A DNA stretch of 64,000 nt from G965202915 sp965202915 (GTDB taxonomy: Bacteria; Pseudomonadota; Gammaproteobacteria; Eutrophobiales; Eutrophobiaceae): positions 558,001 through 622,000 of the forward strand of contig OZ241847.1 of NCBI GenBank assembly GCA_965202915.1, written 5' to 3'. The translations under genes and the position numbers were made by a program. This document shows positions 27,583 to 35,682 of the stretch, piece after piece. Under the pieces are notes generated by a model. It ran no database searches. It saw only the letters and a list, made by a program, of their open reading frames with translations, and was not told the DNA's origin. Numbering within the stretch: position 1 is the stretch's first letter; the number at the start of each line of letters is the position of its first letter.

Positions 27583-29658
27583 ATGTGGTTCGGGAAATAT
27601 AATGTATTGTTATTGTTGTTTTTTGTCGTAAATTATTGCCTTGCTGACGCGGGGGGTGAACAGGAAACAGTACCGGAGGTGATCGTTACCGCCGATCCAT
27701 TGGGTGGCCTGGGGGATCTGCCGGTACAACCCGTTCAGGTGATCGGCAAAGAAGAACTGAAAAGGAAAAATAATCGATCCATAGGGGAGGCGGTGGCGAA
27801 TGAAGTCGGTGTGAGCTCCAGTGATTTTGGCGCCGGTGTGGGTCGACCCATCATCCGTGGCCTGGCGGGCAGCCGGGTACTGGTTCTCGAAAATGGTATC
27901 CGTACCATGGACGCCGCTGATATCAGCGTGGATCATGCCGTACCGGTGGAGTCCCTGTTTGCCAACCAGATTGAAATATTCCGTGGGCCCGCAACGCTGC
28001 TGTTTGGCAGTGGTGCCAGTGGCGGAATCGTTAATGTGGTGAACGATCGAATTTTAAAAAGCCTGCCGGAACAAATTCAGAGTGAAGTATCGCTTCAATA
28101 TGAAACCGTCTCGGAAGGTGTTACCGGCGGGGGTAGCATCAACGCCGCGGCGGGACCGATTGCTCTTCACTTTGACGGCCTTGTTCGGGATACCGGTGAT
28201 TATGATATTCCCGGATTTGCCGAACTGGATCCGGATGAGCCGGAGCGGGGCACGCTGGAAAACAGCTTTGTTGAAACGGAGAACCTGGCCGGAGGGGTCT
28301 CATATATTTCCGATCGTGGTTTTATCGGTTTCTCTGTGAGCCGTTTGTGGAATGAGTATGGGGTCCCCGGCGCCCATCATGGTGAAGAAGAGGGAGAAGA
28401 AGAAGAAGAGGAGGAGGAAGGTGCGAGCATTGACATGGATCAGAGCCGCTATGATGTTGAGGCGGTATTGGAGACTCCGTTTGCCTTCGTTCAAAAGATC
28501 CGCACCCGCTGGGGCTGGAATGATTACCGGCATAATGAAATTGAGGGCGGGGGTGAGATCGGCACCACGGTGGATAATGAGGAAATGGAAGGCCGATTTG
28601 AGATTGTGCATGAACGGCTGGGGCTCTGGAACGGTGCGGTCGGCATCCAATACCGGGACAAGGAATTTGCCGCAGTGGGTGAGGAGAGTTTCGTTCCGCC
28701 ATCCCGGCTTGATTCATTTGGGATATTTCTGTTGGAAAAGGCGGATATCGATAACGGGCATCTGAATCTTGGTGTCCGGTATGAAACTCAGGATGCGGAA
28801 ACAGATACCGGTCTGGAGTCCGGTCATGATCTGTACAGTATATCCGCGGGAGTGGATTGGGACGTTCGCCCCGATTACCATATTGGCGTTTCGTTCACTC
28901 ATGCCCAGCGTGCACCATCCATCGAAGAGTTGTACGCAGATGGTCCGCATATCGCCACCAATACCTTTGAGTTGGGGGATCCGGATCTTGTGAAGGAGAA
29001 GGCAAATAATATTGATGTGTATCTGAGAAAGTCAGCCGGCCGATTTACTTTTTCCGCCAATGTCTTCTATAACCGGATTGATAATTTTATCTTTCAGGAA
29101 GAACAGGATCTGAACGGTGATGGACTTGCGGATCGGGTGGAAGAGGATTTCACGGGTGATCCGGCTGAGGTACTCGACCCGGCCGACGATGAAGAGCCCC
29201 TGCTGGTGTTTCAAACCCAGGAAGATGCGGATTTTTTCGGGTTTGAACTGGAAGGTGAGTACCGGATATTTGATGATCATCGGGGTGAACTGGGTCTGCG
29301 TCTCTGGGCCGATTATGTGGAAGCAGAGCGTAATAATGATGTTAATTTGCCCCGCATAACGCCCTGGCGTTTTGGTGCCGGGGTGGCATGGCGGCGTGAT
29401 GCATGGAACGTTGATCTTTCCTACACCCACGTCAATGAACAGGATAATACGGCACCGCTGGAGACGGAGACGGGTAGTTATGAACTGTTATCCCTCTATG
29501 TCGGCTATCGGTTTGCGGTGGGTAACCGTGAAATCAATTTGTTTGCCTCGGGCAGCAACCTGTTTGATGAGGAAATCCGTCGTCATACCTCGTTTGTAAA
29601 GGATATCGCACCCTTACCGGGTCGTTCGGGAACACTGGGGATTCGAGTGTTGTATTAG
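27583..29658 (+). CDS. TonB-dependent outer membrane receptor, ZnuD-like, with Glu-rich loop
   Basis: 691 residues from the ATG at 27583, which has GGAGG eight bases upstream; a start seven codons earlier lacks this. The signal peptide is YNVLLLLFFVVNYCLADAG. The plug domain has EVIVTADPLGGLGDLPVQPV, RPIIRGLAGSRVLVLENGIR, the SVDHAVPVES block and FRGPATLLFGSGASGGIVNV, and a 22-strand-type barrel ends in a C-terminal aromatic residue (GTLGIRVLY). The DHAVPVE plug segment and overall plan resemble ZnuD-type zinc/haem receptors. A loop near residues 265-285 reads HHGEEEGEEEEEEEEG, suggestive of divalent cation capture. Energy would come from a TonB system such as the one at 41.5-46.8 kb. Confidence 0.88.
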   Translation: MWFGKYNVLLLLFFVVNYCLADAGGEQETVPEVIVTADPLGGLGDLPVQPVQVIGKEELKRKNNRSIGEAVANEVGVSSSDFGAGVGRPIIRGLAGSRVLVLENGIRTMDAADISVDHAVPVESLFANQIEIFRGPATLLFGSGASGGIVNVVNDRILKSLPEQIQSEVSLQYETVSEGVTGGGSINAAAGPIALHFDGLVRDTGDYDIPGFAELDPDEPERGTLENSFVETENLAGGVSYISDRGFIGFSVSRLWNEYGVPGAHHGEEEGEEEEEEEEGASIDMDQSRYDVEAVLETPFAFVQKIRTRWGWNDYRHNEIEGGGEIGTTVDNEEMEGRFEIVHERLGLWNGAVGIQYRDKEFAAVGEESFVPPSRLDSFGIFLLEKADIDNGHLNLGVRYETQDAETDTGLESGHDLYSISAGVDWDVRPDYHIGVSFTHAQRAPSIEELYADGPHIATNTFELGDPDLVKEKANNIDVYLRKSAGRFTFSANVFYNRIDNFIFQEEQDLNGDGLADRVEEDFTGDPAEVLDPADDEEPLLVFQTQEDADFFGFELEGEYRIFDDHRGELGLRLWADYVEAERNNDVNLPRITPWRFGAGVAWRRDAWNVDLSYTHVNEQDNTAPLETETGSYELLSLYVGYRFAVGNREINLFASGSNLFDEEIRRHTSFVKDIAPLPGRSGTLGIRVLY

Positions 29659-29679
29659 CAGTAGCAAGCAGTATTCGGA

Positions 29680-30060
29680 TGGCCGAGCGAGCGTTGTGCG
29701 CAAGGGCTATCCGGCTGAGCAAGCAATGCAAACCCGTCTGGGGCGGGTGACGGTCAAGGTTACCGGTGTGCGGTCAGAGAGTGACGAGCCGGTGACCTTA
29801 CGCTCAGTCCGGGTGCCGCCGTACGTGCGCAAGACCAGTACGCTTGAAACCGCGCTACCCGGGTTGTGGGTAGGCCCGGAGGCCAAAGGCCTGTGAGCCA
29901 GTACCGTATCACGATTAAAGCGCGTTTGGGCGCAGGTATAGCAGGCATGGCATAGTGGGCACCCGGATAAAGACCGTTGGGTGTATGTGTGGGCCGATGG
30001 CATCTACGGCGGCCTGAGGTCTGAGCAGACCAAACGCTTGGACAGCACTGGAGAAAAATT
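29680..30060 (+). pseudogene. IS256-family transposase relic
   Basis: Decayed plus-strand sequence in more than one frame. VRKGYPAEQAMQTRLGRVTV and VRVPPYVRKTSTLETALPGL resemble the N-terminal and central part of IS256/Mutator transposases. After a stop near 29896, DKDRWVYVWADGIYGG matches the family's highly conserved YVWADGIY motif. There is no intact frame or end. A C-terminal fragment of the same family lies at about 41.0-41.27 kb on the other strand. Confidence 0.65.
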
Positions 30061-30092
30061 AGCATGTGCCTGAACTGTGCGATGGCGTCATC

Positions 30093-30377
30093 ATCTCATT
30101 CATATTGTTTTCAAGCCCAACTCTTTTAAGTACTTATTATGTTTTGCAGCGCTTGCCGTTGCTTTCTTTTCAATTTCTGTCAGTGCGGTATGTACTTCTT
30201 GCAGGTCGATTTTCTTTTCCGCTTTTGCCGTACTTACATATCGGGAAATATTCAGGTTAAAATCGTTCTTTTCTATTTCTTCCATTGAGACTCTTCGGGC
30301 ATAACGCTCGATAGCTTTCTCCGGACGATCCCTATAGGTTTTTACTATCTTCTCAATGTCTCTTTCGCGAAGATGAT
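30093..30377. repeat. 285 bp direct repeat, left copy (duplicate of the hsdM 3' end)
   Basis: Matches 34062-34346 over its whole length with about ten mismatches and no indel. It encodes the last ~90 codons of HsdM plus the bases just past its stop. Confidence 0.95.
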
Positions 30378-30564
30378 CAGGTATGGCCCCGCATAAGCGC
30401 AAATGACCTAGTAGCGCATCAATTCCATTGTCTTTGATTTCCTTGTTTATTTCATCTTCAACCTTTTCTGCGTCCACTCCAAAATTGCCGCTAAGTCTGC
30501 TGATCTCATCAATCCAGTAACTTCTGGCACTAATTTGCTTCTGGGTTATTACTTCTATGTTCAT
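30100..30564 (-). pseudogene. Chimeric ORF: unknown N-terminus fused to a duplicated HsdM C-terminus
   Basis: The 154-codon frame starts right after an attC-like site. Residues 1-65 (beginning MNIEVITQKQISARSYWIDE and ending near LCGAIPDHL) belong to a protein I do not recognise; a restriction-enzyme-type N-terminus is possible but unproven. From RERDIEKIVKTY onward it is nearly identical to the C-terminus of the HsdM at 34069-35682. The join coincides with the edge of the 285 bp direct repeat. A cassette gene was therefore probably truncated when the duplicate arrived. Whether the chimera is expressed is unknown. Confidence 0.7.
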
Positions 30565-30590
30565 TTGGTTCCCATGTGTGATTTTGGATA

Positions 30591-30620
30591 GCTAACGTCG
30601 TTGATCAACCTTGTTATGCG
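30591..30620 (-). other. Short attC-like recombination site
   Basis: Read on the minus strand: GCATAACAAG, the palindrome GTTGATCAAC, then GACGTTAGC. The outer boxes TAACAAG and CGACGTTA are the same as in the larger site at 31398-31520. It sits immediately after the stop codon of the PIN gene and 26 bases before the next start. With only 30 bases it lacks separate L boxes, so it is probably a shrunken attC. Confidence 0.5.
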
Positions 30621-30621
30621 A

Positions 30622-31125
30622 TTATTTCCACCCCAACATCCGAATGTTATTAAAGTTAATTGCATCGACTTTTAAACTATTTAGGTACCCCGATAGACTG
30701 AAATCATCAGTTAATACTAATAATTCATTTTTCATAGCACCTTCAATGATTCCAGTATCAGTTAAACCGTACTTTATAAAACTACTCGATTTAGATATCT
30801 CTGAACTTTCTCTATAGCCTTCCCTGAATAATTCTACTTGTTCTGAAAATGTCTTATAAAACGAAGGCTTTAAATCATTACCTAGCTGATTAAGGAAGCC
30901 ACTGACCTCTGTTAGAATATGTGGTGTTGTTAACACCTCTTTAAACCCCTTTATATAGCGACACAACAATGAATAGTCGTCTTTTGTGTATGTTTTTGTT
31001 CTTTTAAAAGATGAAATTCTATCTTCGTCACATGAACCAACAAAGTATAGAAGAAGTAGATTGCTATCAATGATGGTACCCCGATTTCTGTACTTTATTA
31101 GGTTCTTATCAATCTCTTCAGTCAT
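30622..31125 (-). CDS. PIN-domain-like putative nuclease
   Basis: 167 residues. The N-terminal strand RGTIIDSNLLLLYFVG carries the first acidic residue (Asp20) of a PIN nuclease fold, HILTEVSGFLNQLG supplies the conserved Glu, and GLTDTGIIEGAMKN with LLVLTDDFSLSGYL gives the later acidic residues. These four positions would bind the metal ions that cut RNA. Most PIN toxins are ~130-150 residues, so this one is slightly long. Its start overlaps the end of the upstream small gene by eight bases, a toxin-antitoxin-like arrangement. It is part of a cassette bounded by attC-like sites. RNase activity is inference from the fold. Confidence 0.65.
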   Translation of the reverse strand: MTEEIDKNLIKYRNRGTIIDSNLLLLYFVGSCDEDRISSFKRTKTYTKDDYSLLCRYIKGFKEVLTTPHILTEVSGFLNQLGNDLKPSFYKTFSEQVELFREGYRESSEISKSSSFIKYGLTDTGIIEGAMKNELLVLTDDFSLSGYLNSLKVDAINFNNIRMLGWK

Positions 31126-31381
31126 TGATTATTCTGATTTTCATTGATAAAACCTTTCCTGTTTCAGATTTAATACGAAATATCTTATATTCCCGCCTTA
31201 TATTTGCACCAGCCAAGGCGCCAAGTCCGGTTGTAGGGGGAGTAAAGCCAAGTGTTATTAACCAATAATCCTCATCGTCAGAAAGTTCCACTTCTTCAAG
31301 GGCCAAGTTTGAATAAGAGCCTTGATAAAGTCCTGTGAAATACTCTAACGCTTGTTTTACTGCTTCTTTTACGTCTACCAA
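31118..31381 (-). CDS. Small partner of the PIN protein, unknown family
   Basis: 87 residues from a TTG start preceded by TAGGAGAA at ideal distance, directly after the attC site at 31398-31520. It has an N-terminal helix (KEAVKQALEYFTGLY), then strands with acidic residues (LEEVELSDDEDYWLITLGFT), a Gly/Ala loop and a basic C-terminus (MKIRIIND). I see no DNA-binding motif. The layout suggests an immunity or antitoxin partner for the PIN protein; an unrelated co-cassette gene is also possible. Confidence 0.6.
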   Translation of the reverse strand: MVDVKEAVKQALEYFTGLYQGSYSNLALEEVELSDDEDYWLITLGFTPPTTGLGALAGANIRREYKIFRIKSETGKVLSMKIRIIND

Positions 31382-31397
31382 TTAAATTCTCCTATTC

Positions 31398-31520
31398 GCA
31401 TAACGTCGCAAATCACCAGCCGTTTACTGCGCTCTTTCTTTTGTGTTAGAGTAGAGCTTGCGCAACGGCACACAAAAGAAAGAGCGCAGTAAACGGCCCG
31501 TGTGCATTTGTCTTGTTAGC
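31398..31520 (-). other. attC integron cassette recombination site
   Basis: Read on the minus strand the site has R'' GCTAACAAG, L'' ACAAATGCAC, a perfect 28 bp stem (31470-31497 paired with 31419-31446) with a 23-base loop, L' GTGATTTG, and R' CGACGTTATGC. L'' and L' pair except for one extra G, the extrahelical base that marks the recombinogenic bottom strand in known attC sites. The TAA stop of the upstream gene lies inside R'', as is usual for gene cassettes. No integrase gene is in the window. Confidence 0.8.
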
Positions 31521-31968
31521 GTTCTTTTATTGTTTCACAAAATGCGTCAATTCCTGTCCTCGCAACTAGTACCCCAATAACTACTAACAGTCCTGTAAGA
31601 GGAGCAAGTATAGGTATTGATGTACTAAGAGCACCAACAATCACCGCAACAGTCGCATCAACTTCTCTAAATCCTTTTTTTCTTAAATCAGAATATACAT
31701 TATGATTTTCACATATAGCAGAAAATATTTGAGGTTTCCAGTTTATTAAGAATTGTCGACCTAATTCGGCATATTTCTTGTGCCAAAAAGTTTCTTCATC
31801 ACCAAGCACTTCTGGGCCAGCTTGCCAATATTCTCCAGTTCTCCCGTTATCCAACACATCACTGGGGTTTGTTGTAAGAGATATTGAGTATAGACCGAGC
31901 ACAGAATACAATTCATCATCAGTAGCGGTATATAATTTATTGATATTTCCTGCAACTAAGTTATCCAT
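31516..31968 (-). CDS. Small membrane-anchored partner of the CHAT-like protein
   Basis: 150 residues. The soluble part (residues ~1-100) has the block DNGRTGEYWQAGPEVLGDEE, followed by FWHKKYAELGRQFLINWKPQ and a Cys-containing helix. The C-terminal third (VAVIVGALSTSIPILAPLTG, then LLVVIGVLVARTG) is one or two membrane segments. There is no signal peptide, so the N-terminal domain probably faces the cytoplasm. I do not recognise a family. It starts ten bases after the CHAT gene ends, and its stop codon is built into the attC site, so the pair forms one cassette. It could be substrate, effector or inhibitor of the CHAT protein; all are inference. Confidence 0.75.
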   Translation of the reverse strand: MDNLVAGNINKLYTATDDELYSVLGLYSISLTTNPSDVLDNGRTGEYWQAGPEVLGDEETFWHKKYAELGRQFLINWKPQIFSAICENHNVYSDLRKKGFREVDATVAVIVGALSTSIPILAPLTGLLVVIGVLVARTGIDAFCETIKER

Positions 31969-31978
31969 TGATTCAATC

Positions 31979-33178
31979 CTAATTACTCACTATAAGAGTT
32001 TTCCTCATATACTTCCCAATACGCTTTACAAAAATTTCAGTATTAAATTTAGTATCTTCATATTTTGTTTTTACTTCTTGAATTGCATCATTTACTTTAT
32101 TATTTTTTTCCAAGGCTTCCAAGAATGTTTCTACTTGTTCATTAGCATTCTTTGGAGAAATCACCCCCCTGTTTACCCATACGCCACTTGCTCCGGCATT
32201 GAGGAAAGCATCCGCATACCCGTTATCTATCCCATTACATATTCTCAACATAACAAATGGGCTGTAAATGAAGTTGAGCTTAGCGATATCTTCTGGAATG
32301 ATGTCAATCACCTTACCACTGGGTAATCTTACATGACACCCATTAGCATGTGCTACGATAAAAATAATTGTTTTCGATCTAGATAAACGTTGTAACATTT
32401 CTTTTTTGTTACCAATCTTTCTTATTTTTTTTGCATCTATGAACTCTGAGTCATATTTGTCAGCAACTTTTCTAAGTTCGTCTTGCCTCTCTTTCCATAC
32501 CTCTATACTATCAGTTTTTTCTTCCTGAAAAATGGTCTGAAGATCTCCTCGACTTTCAGGATATCCAGAGACTATTGTAATTTTACTTGGTTCTGTTTTT
32601 TGCTGCGATATTAATTGCGAATTGGAAAGAGCTTTTAGTGATGACGCGCTTCCTATCATTTTTACGTCATATTTACCAAGTGAAGCAGGCAGAACTCCAT
32701 AATAGTATATATCTTTTAAATATACTTCCTTTTTCTTATCAATATTAGTTGAAGGTAGTAATTCTGAATTTAAAACATTCCTACTAAATTCTGCTGAAGG
32801 ATTTCTTGTTGAATCAATTAATGTTTTAAATTCTTCAACATTCATTTTAGACTGAGCGACTACTGATACGCTCACTGACTTAGCCTTATCTTTTTCGATT
32901 TTAATGTTAGCCATACCATCGGAAGTTTCAACTGGAACATATACAATCAAATTATTCTGTTTTGCATTACTTAACTCTTCAGTTAATTTATCAATTCTGC
33001 TCTTCAAATTTGATCGAATTTCAATTTCAGTACCAGAATAGTTTACTTTTACATCGCTACTAAATGCTGATTCAAAAACATCCGAGCACTTAGAAGCGTT
33101 TGAGGTCACTGAACTCGTTATTAGAATGAGAAAAATAATATATATTGATTTAGAATATTTCATAAGTATTGTATCCAT
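31979..33178 (-). CDS. Secreted CHAT/caspase-like putative protease
   Basis: 399 residues from 33178; the ATG at 33163 (MKYSKS) gives a cleaner signal peptide, with hydrophobic core IYIIFLILITSSVTSNA. Residues ~40-200 are a Lys/Ser-rich region I cannot assign. Residues ~255-365 look like a CHAT caspase-family domain: IIFIVAHANG with His277, FVMLRICNGIDNG with Cys314, then ADAFLNAGASGVWVNRGVIS and a helix with FLEALEKNNKVNDAIQEV. This His/Cys pair and the following 'aGA.gVw' strand match CHAT peptidases, which usually act in the cytoplasm; export is unusual. The region is AT-rich. It is upstream of, and probably co-transcribed with, the small membrane protein. Confidence 0.7.
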   Translation of the reverse strand: MDTILMKYSKSIYIIFLILITSSVTSNASKCSDVFESAFSSDVKVNYSGTEIEIRSNLKSRIDKLTEELSNAKQNNLIVYVPVETSDGMANIKIEKDKAKSVSVSVVAQSKMNVEEFKTLIDSTRNPSAEFSRNVLNSELLPSTNIDKKKEVYLKDIYYYGVLPASLGKYDVKMIGSASSLKALSNSQLISQQKTEPSKITIVSGYPESRGDLQTIFQEEKTDSIEVWKERQDELRKVADKYDSEFIDAKKIRKIGNKKEMLQRLSRSKTIIFIVAHANGCHVRLPSGKVIDIIPEDIAKLNFIYSPFVMLRICNGIDNGYADAFLNAGASGVWVNRGVISPKNANEQVETFLEALEKNNKVNDAIQEVKTKYEDTKFNTEIFVKRIGKYMRKTLIVSN

Positions 33179-33241
33179 TAATTATGCAGAGTTATGATAT
33201 TAAGTCACTAAACAGATTCTTTATAGTTGCTTAATATTTCT

Positions 33242-34063
33242 ATCACTGCTGTCACATAGTTGAAAAAGCCAAGGCCTACTTCCCCGTAATTTGATACAAT
33301 CGGTTTTGAGAAAAATCACTTGAATCAAAGGAGAAATAAGCGTTGGCTCACAATAATTTGGCCCACAATAATACCGTATTATTACAGATACTGAAACTGG
33401 TTTGCAGACATGAGTTTGAAACCCTCGCTAAATCGCATCATCAGGGCCAGAAACTACGAAAGATGAGCCGATGGTCTCAATTTGTCGCCATGGCGACTGC
33501 ACAATTGTCAGGGCGAACCAGTTTGCGTGATATTGAAAGAATGCTAAGTATCGTGTGCTTGGACGTAGAGCCTGTCGCAAATCGACGGGTGTCACCTCTG
33601 ATCAGGTGATTGAGTTGACGGGCACAAAGGCTAAACATTGTCCAATTCGATTACGTCGAGTCGGTTTCAGGGATAAGGAAACAGGGATCCGTTACGAGTT
33701 TCTGACCAATAATATGCAACTGTGTGCTAAAACGATTGCAGATATTTATAAATCGCGGTGGCAGATCGAATTGTTGTTCAAATGGATTAAGCAAAACCTG
33801 AAGATCAAAACATTTGTCGGCACATCAAAGAATGCAGTGATGACACAGATATGGATTGCGTTATGTATTTACCTTCACTTAAGCTATTTTAAATTCACCA
33901 GTTGTAAGGACAGAAGCATTCAGCAGATATTGAAGCTATTGCAAATGAATTTATTTGACCGGAGGGAACTGATTCCATTGATTCGAGGCGACAAAATTGA
34001 ACCGCCTGATAGTATCCATAAAAATCAGATGAGATTATTTTAAAATTGTGGGACAGCAGTGAT
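33242..34063 (+). mobile_element. Internally deleted IS4-type element
   Basis: The ends are imperfect inverted repeats: ATCACTGCTGTCACA at the left (33242) and, reading inward from 34063 on the minus strand, ATCACTGCTGTCCCACAA at the right. Between them is a transposase missing its middle. I cannot identify a flanking target duplication. The right end abuts the 285 bp direct repeat one base inside the hsdM 3' flank. Confidence 0.7.
33343..34043 (+). pseudogene. Deleted IS4-family transposase (DUF4372 head and DDE tail)
   Basis: Bases 33343-33575 encode a DUF4372-type N-terminus (TVLLQILKLVCRHEFETLAK, then MSRWSQFVAMATAQLSGRTS and LRDIERML). Another frame, 33555-34043, encodes the C-terminal catalytic part, including the YKSRWQIELLFKWIK signature (the Y-R-E-K motif of IS4 transposases) and NLKIKTFVGTSKNAVMTQIW. 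About 150-200 residues with the first two catalytic Asp are missing, so it cannot transpose on its own. Confidence 0.8.
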
Positions 34064-34346
34064 CTCATTCATATTGTTTTCAAACCCAACTCTTTTAAGT
34101 ATGTATTATGTTTTGCAGCGCTTGCCGTTGCTTTCTTTTCAATTTCTGTCAGTACGGTATGTACTTCTTGCAGGTCGATTTTCTTTTCCGCTTTTGCGGT
34201 ACTTACATATCGGGAAATATTCAGGTTAAAATCATTCTTTTCTATTTCTTCCATTGAGACTCTTCGGGCATAACGCTCGATAGCTTTCTGCGGACGATTC
34301 ATATAGGTTTCTACTATCTTCTCAATGTCTCTTTCGCGAAGATGAT
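34062..34346. repeat. 285 bp direct repeat, right copy (intact hsdM 3' end)
   Basis: Partner of 30093-30377. This copy is the authentic end of hsdM; about ten substitutions separate the two. The repeats enclose the chimeric ORF's unknown part, both cassettes and the IS4-type relic. Confidence 0.95.
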
Positions 34347-35682
34347 TTTGACGTTTTCCCTTTGCATAATTTTCCTCGTCACTGGCGTTAATAAAAAGCA
34401 CGTCATCTTCTTTCTTGCATCTCTTTAAAACCAAAATGCAAACGGGAATTCCCGTTGAGAAAAACAGATTTGAAGGCAAGCCGATTACGGTATCAATATT
34501 GCCGTCTTTCAGGAGTTTGGTTCTTATGCGTTGTTCCGCTCCGCCTCTGAACAATACCCCATGGGGTAAAATAATGGCCATGGTTCCCTGCTCGCTCAGG
34601 AAATGAAAACCGTGCAATAAAAATGCGAAATCGGCGGCCGATTTTGGGGCCAAACCATAGCTTTTGAATCGGAAATCTTCGCCCATGACTTCCAAAGGCG
34701 TCCAACGCAAACTGAACGGGGGATTGGCTACAATGGCGTCAAATTCCTGTTTTTTTGTCGGGTTTATTTCATTTAAAATGTCCCAATCGTTGGTTAATGA
34801 ATCGCCGTGGTGAATTTCAAATTCCGAATCTTTAACGCCATGCAGAAGCATGTTCATTCGGGCCAGGTTGTAGGTGGTTATGTTTTTCTCCTGCCCGTAA
34901 ATTCTACCGATCCCATTTTTACCCGATTGGTTACGCACATTTAAAAGCAATGAACCTGAACCACAGGCAAAGTCGAGTACTTTGTTTATTTTATTCTTTG
35001 AGCCTGTGCGCGGATTGTGGCTGTCTAACGCCACAATTTTTGAAAGTATGGTAGAGATTTGTTGCGGTGTATAGAATTCGCCTGCTTTTTTACCGGAACC
35101 CGCCGCAAACTGACCGATCAGGTATTCGTAAGCATCGCCCAATACATCGCTATTTGCAGAAAACTCTGAAATCTCTTCGGCAATTTTGGTAATGATAGTA
35201 CACAGCTTTTTATTACGTGCCTCGTAGTTTTTGCCCAGCTTCTCCGATTCCAGGTTAATCTCTGAGAACAACCCTTTAAAGGTGCTTTCAAAAGATTCGT
35301 TTTCTATGTACTTAAAGCCCTTTTGAAGCGTATGCAGTAACTCACTGTCTTGCGTTCTGGCAAGTTCCGAAATGCTTCTCCATAAAAATTCGGGCTTAAC
35401 CACATAGTGAACCTTTCGGCGCATTTGCTTTTCAAAGTCTGCAATATCATCTTTGTTTTCGTTGTACCAGCAGGAAAGGGGAGCGCTCTTATCATCATCT
35501 AATATGGGATAATCTGAGCCTAATTCTTTTTTTACCGACTTTTCATAGTTGTCTGACAGGTAGCGTAAAAAGAGAAAGGAAAGCATGTAATCGCGGAAGT
35601 CGTCCGCATTCATAGCTCCTCTTAGTTCATTGGCAATATCCCAAAGTATGTCACCTAATTTTGTTTGTTGTTTTACGGTCAT
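34069..35682 (-). CDS. hsdM: Type I restriction-modification methyltransferase subunit HsdM
   Basis: 537 residues. An N-terminal helical domain (KLGDILWDIANELRGAMNAD) is followed by the N6-adenine methyltransferase core with the SAM motif VLDFACGSGSLLLN and catalytic NPPF in DAIVANPPFSLRWTP. It methylates adenines within the target sequence together with HsdS. It is the last gene of the operon and overlaps the upstream ATPase gene by four bases. An IS4-type relic lies immediately after its stop, and its final 285 bases are duplicated 4 kb away. Confidence 0.96.
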   Translation of the reverse strand: MTVKQQTKLGDILWDIANELRGAMNADDFRDYMLSFLFLRYLSDNYEKSVKKELGSDYPILDDDKSAPLSCWYNENKDDIADFEKQMRRKVHYVVKPEFLWRSISELARTQDSELLHTLQKGFKYIENESFESTFKGLFSEINLESEKLGKNYEARNKKLCTIITKIAEEISEFSANSDVLGDAYEYLIGQFAAGSGKKAGEFYTPQQISTILSKIVALDSHNPRTGSKNKINKVLDFACGSGSLLLNVRNQSGKNGIGRIYGQEKNITTYNLARMNMLLHGVKDSEFEIHHGDSLTNDWDILNEINPTKKQEFDAIVANPPFSLRWTPLEVMGEDFRFKSYGLAPKSAADFAFLLHGFHFLSEQGTMAIILPHGVLFRGGAEQRIRTKLLKDGNIDTVIGLPSNLFFSTGIPVCILVLKRCKKEDDVLFINASDEENYAKGKRQNHLRERDIEKIVETYMNRPQKAIERYARRVSMEEIEKNDFNLNISRYVSTAKAEKKIDLQEVHTVLTEIEKKATASAAKHNTYLKELGLKTI

